Below are positions 5,539-6,778 of a stretch of 6,778 bases of DNA, piece after piece. The stretch comes from an uncultured Clostridia bacterium (GTDB lineage: Bacteria > Bacillota > Clostridia > Oscillospirales > Acutalibacteraceae): NCBI GenBank assembly GCA_946186535.1, contig CAMHNT010000120.1, positions 1 through 6,778 of the forward strand, read 5' to 3'. Position 1 is the stretch's first letter; each line of letters opens with the position of its first letter. The notes under the pieces were generated by a model. That model was not told the origin of the DNA. It saw only the letters and a list, made by a program, of their open reading frames with translations, and made no database searches. The position numbers and the translations under genes were made by a program.

Positions 5539-6429
5539 ATGAAGAAAAAAGAATTGCTTCAAAAGCTGAACAACAACAAGATAATAAACGAAAGCATCAC
5601 GTTCGCAAATGCGATGAGTAAAAAGAATCTTGCGACTAATGCTGCGAGTATTGCGTTTTATTTTTTTATGTCTATGATTCCCCTGTTTATTCTTCTTTGC
5701 TCTCTGCTTCCATTCACAGGAATAACCAGATACGAACTGACAAATATTATAACCGGGATTATGCCTGATACAATCGGTGAACTTGTTTCCTCCGTTATAT
5801 CGGAAGCGTATTCCGTACATTTCACGATTTTCTCCGTTTCAATAGTATTCTTGCTTTGGTCATCGTCAAAAGGAATGCTCGCTCTGATACGCTCTCTTGA
5901 TGTTATTTATTCCGAAAACGACAGCAGAAGCTATTTTGTTATGGTAGGAAATTCTATTTTATATACGCTTTTCATACTTATTTCAATCGGAGGTTTACTT
6001 TTTATATATGCCAAAGGGCATTCGGCGGAGGAAATAATAAAAACGGCGCTTCCCACAAAATCCCTCTTTGAAAAATTCGCCAAACACAGTCATAAGCTAA
6101 ACGTCTTGCTTATAATGGCTATATCCTTTGCATTAATATATAAGGCAGCCCCTGCCGGAAAACGTAAGTTTATTCACCAGATTCCGGGAGCCATGTTTGC
6201 GTCAATCGGGATATCTGTTTTTTCCTACTTTTTTGCAATCTACAGCAAAGGTTCGAATATTTACAACTCGTTTTACGGAAGTCTCACGAGCGTTACCGTA
6301 TTCTTGCTATGGCTCTATTCCTGTTTCAATATTCTTCTTCTCGGCGGAACGATTAATTCGCAATATAAAGACAAGTTCCACTCTGCATGGGTCAGAATAA
6401 AGCGTAAGAAAATAAAGAGTAAGAAATAA
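5539..6429 (+). CDS. YihY/BrkB-family inner membrane protein
   Basis: This 296-residue polytopic membrane protein belongs to the YihY/BrkB family, once mislabelled ribonuclease BN. The family's biochemical role is unsettled. Family landmarks are the first segment AASIAFYFFMSMIPLFILL (35-53), the SSSKGMLALIRSLDVIY stretch, the proline-rich entry PAGKRKFIHQIPGAMFAS, FAIYSKGSNIYNSFYGSL, and the closing LLWLYSCFNILLLGGTIN. About six membrane segments are visible (roughly 35-58, 92-115, 136-160, 190-207, 218-242, 250-275), followed by a lysine/arginine-rich cytoplasmic tail. I choose ATG 5539, with GGGAG (5524-5528) 10 nt upstream. The in-frame ATG at 5518 would add seven residues but has only a weak AGAGA site. 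The gene has its own promoter and terminator, so it is transcriptionally separate from the methionine operon and adjacency implies no shared role. Family assignment is firm; function is not. Confidence 0.9.
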   Translation: MKKKELLQKLNNNKIINESITFANAMSKKNLATNAASIAFYFFMSMIPLFILLCSLLPFTGITRYELTNIITGIMPDTIGELVSSVISEAYSVHFTIFSVSIVFLLWSSSKGMLALIRSLDVIYSENDSRSYFVMVGNSILYTLFILISIGGLLFIYAKGHSAEEIIKTALPTKSLFEKFAKHSHKLNVLLIMAISFALIYKAAPAGKRKFIHQIPGAMFASIGISVFSYFFAIYSKGSNIYNSFYGSLTSVTVFLLWLYSCFNILLLGGTINSQYKDKFHSAWVRIKRKKIKSKK

Positions 6430-6435
6430 AATTAA

Positions 6436-6485
6436 AAAACCATACCTTCCGATTTTGATGATATAAATCCGGAAGGTATGGTTTT
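6436..6485. terminator. Long bidirectional terminator
   Basis: AAAACCATACCTTCCG (6436-6451) pairs perfectly with 6470-6485 over 16 bp. Four more pairs form past a single bulged C (6469), closing a 9-nt loop. On the plus strand the stem begins 6 nt after the YihY-family stop and is followed by a T-rich tail (6482-6500). On the minus strand the tail is also T-rich because of the A-tract at 6428-6439. It therefore serves the YihY gene and the opposing transcript from 6656. Confidence 0.9.
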
Positions 6486-6498
6486 ATTTCTTATTTTC

Positions 6499-6630
6499 TC
6501 AATGCTCATACGTTTTCCGGTTAAAAAATGATACTCCCCACAAAAGCCACGCTAACGGAAGAAATTGTTTTAAGGGCTTTTCCTTCATATCAAATGAAGC
6601 CATATCTTTAGAAACTTTTTTAAGGCTTAT
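6499..6630 (-). pseudogene. Probable decayed acyltransferase gene, N-terminal remnant
   Basis: On the minus strand a 43-codon frame ends at TGA (6499-6501). It includes MASFDMKEKPLKQFLPLAWLL and then WGVSFFNRKTYEH. It looks like real protein (basic N-terminus followed by a hydrophobic stretch). From memory it resembles the beginning of clostridial lysophospholipid (1-acylglycerol-3-phosphate) acyltransferases, where KPLK...WLL precedes the first conserved block. That is an unverified recollection. The frame has no ATG at the expected place: a ribosome-binding-like GGGGG (6637-6641) is 6 nt before an ATA codon (6628-6630) that reads ATA-AGC-CTT, as if an ATG had mutated. The first in-frame ATG is at 6601-6603 and has no binding site. 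No catalytic HX4D box follows, because the frame stops and the shared terminator begins. A genuine short peptide or a small RNA are alternatives. Confidence 0.35.
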
Positions 6631-6662
6631 GTCTATCCCCCGATTATATTGCTGACATCAGA

Positions 6663-6691
6663 ATTATAGCATACAAAATTCATATATACAA
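6663..6691 (-). promoter_or_regulatory. Minus-strand promoter of the right-end transcript
   Basis: On the minus strand TTGTAT (plus 6686-6691, 4 of 6 to the -35 consensus) and TATAAT (plus 6663-6668, 6 of 6) are 17 bp apart. A TG one base before the -10 makes it an extended -10. The start would be near 6656, so with the terminator at 6436-6485 the transcript would be about 200-220 nt. The well-kept promoter contrasts with the lack of an intact gene behind it. The remainder of the window (6692-6778) is AT-rich and shows nothing I can assign. Confidence 0.6.
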
Positions 6692-6778
6692 GACGAACAT
6701 ACAGACAACATTTTCATAAAATATTAAAAGCTATCTGAAAAATTATGAAAGCTGAATTATTTACTAAAAATTGTATAT

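Noticed and set aside
5494..5820. A 108-codon minus-strand frame over the start of the YihY-family gene
   Set aside because: It is antisense to a clear family member, its translation is compositionally odd (Lys/Arg/His clusters), and it has no promoter or ribosome binding site.
1..6778. A complete insertion sequence, prophage piece, CRISPR array or toxin-antitoxin pair
   Set aside because: There is no transposase or integrase motif, no spaced direct repeats, and no small gene pair with its own binding sites. The inverted repeats seen are short and promoter- or terminator-associated.

Overview
The window looks like chromosomal DNA from a low-GC Gram-positive gut bacterium. Ruminococcus or a related Oscillospirales/Clostridia lineage is my best guess, not a proven one. 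The grounds are AT-rich spacers, near-consensus sigma-A type promoters (three with a 17-bp spacer), strong purine-rich ribosome binding sites, intrinsic terminators with U-tracts, and Clostridia-like protein sequences. No rRNA, tRNA, CRISPR array or complete mobile element is visible.

Layout, left to right. Positions 1-60 are a GC-rich fragment of uncertain nature (gene end or repeat edge). A minus-strand gene (124-867) encodes an unrecognised six-segment membrane protein. Its promoter (978-1006) is near-consensus and is embedded in two abutting perfect inverted repeats, which suggests a repressor-controlled gene. Divergently, a LysR-type regulator (1181-2092) has its own promoter and an oddly GC-rich, foldable 5' leader. 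Next comes a two-gene methionine operon: metE (2203-4476, cobalamin-independent methionine synthase with every catalytic residue I checked present) and metF (4463-5320, methylenetetrahydrofolate reductase). They overlap by 14 nt and end at a clear terminator. A separate promoter then drives a YihY/BrkB-type inner-membrane protein (5539-6429). The last 350 bases hold a long bidirectional terminator and, on the minus strand, a well-formed promoter feeding a 43-codon reading frame without an ATG near its ribosome-binding-like site. That frame resembles the N-terminus of a lysophospholipid acyltransferase and is probably a decayed gene.

How the genes fit together. MetF makes 5-methyl-tetrahydrofolate, and MetE transfers its methyl group to homocysteine to form methionine without vitamin B12. 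The LysR regulator directly upstream is probably the operon's MetR/MtaR-like activator. A dyad at 2099-2115 has the TATAG...CTATA architecture of the streptococcal MET-box, contains the LysR T-N11-A motif, and is centred about 67 bp upstream of the predicted metE start site. The metE leader is only about 30 nt, too short for a SAM riboswitch or T-box, so control at the promoter is the simplest model.

The window is mostly ordinary core metabolism. The points most worth checking are the candidate MET-box, the double inverted-repeat operator, the structured leader of the regulator, and the promoter-bearing remnant at the right end. I see no evidence for a wholly new system.
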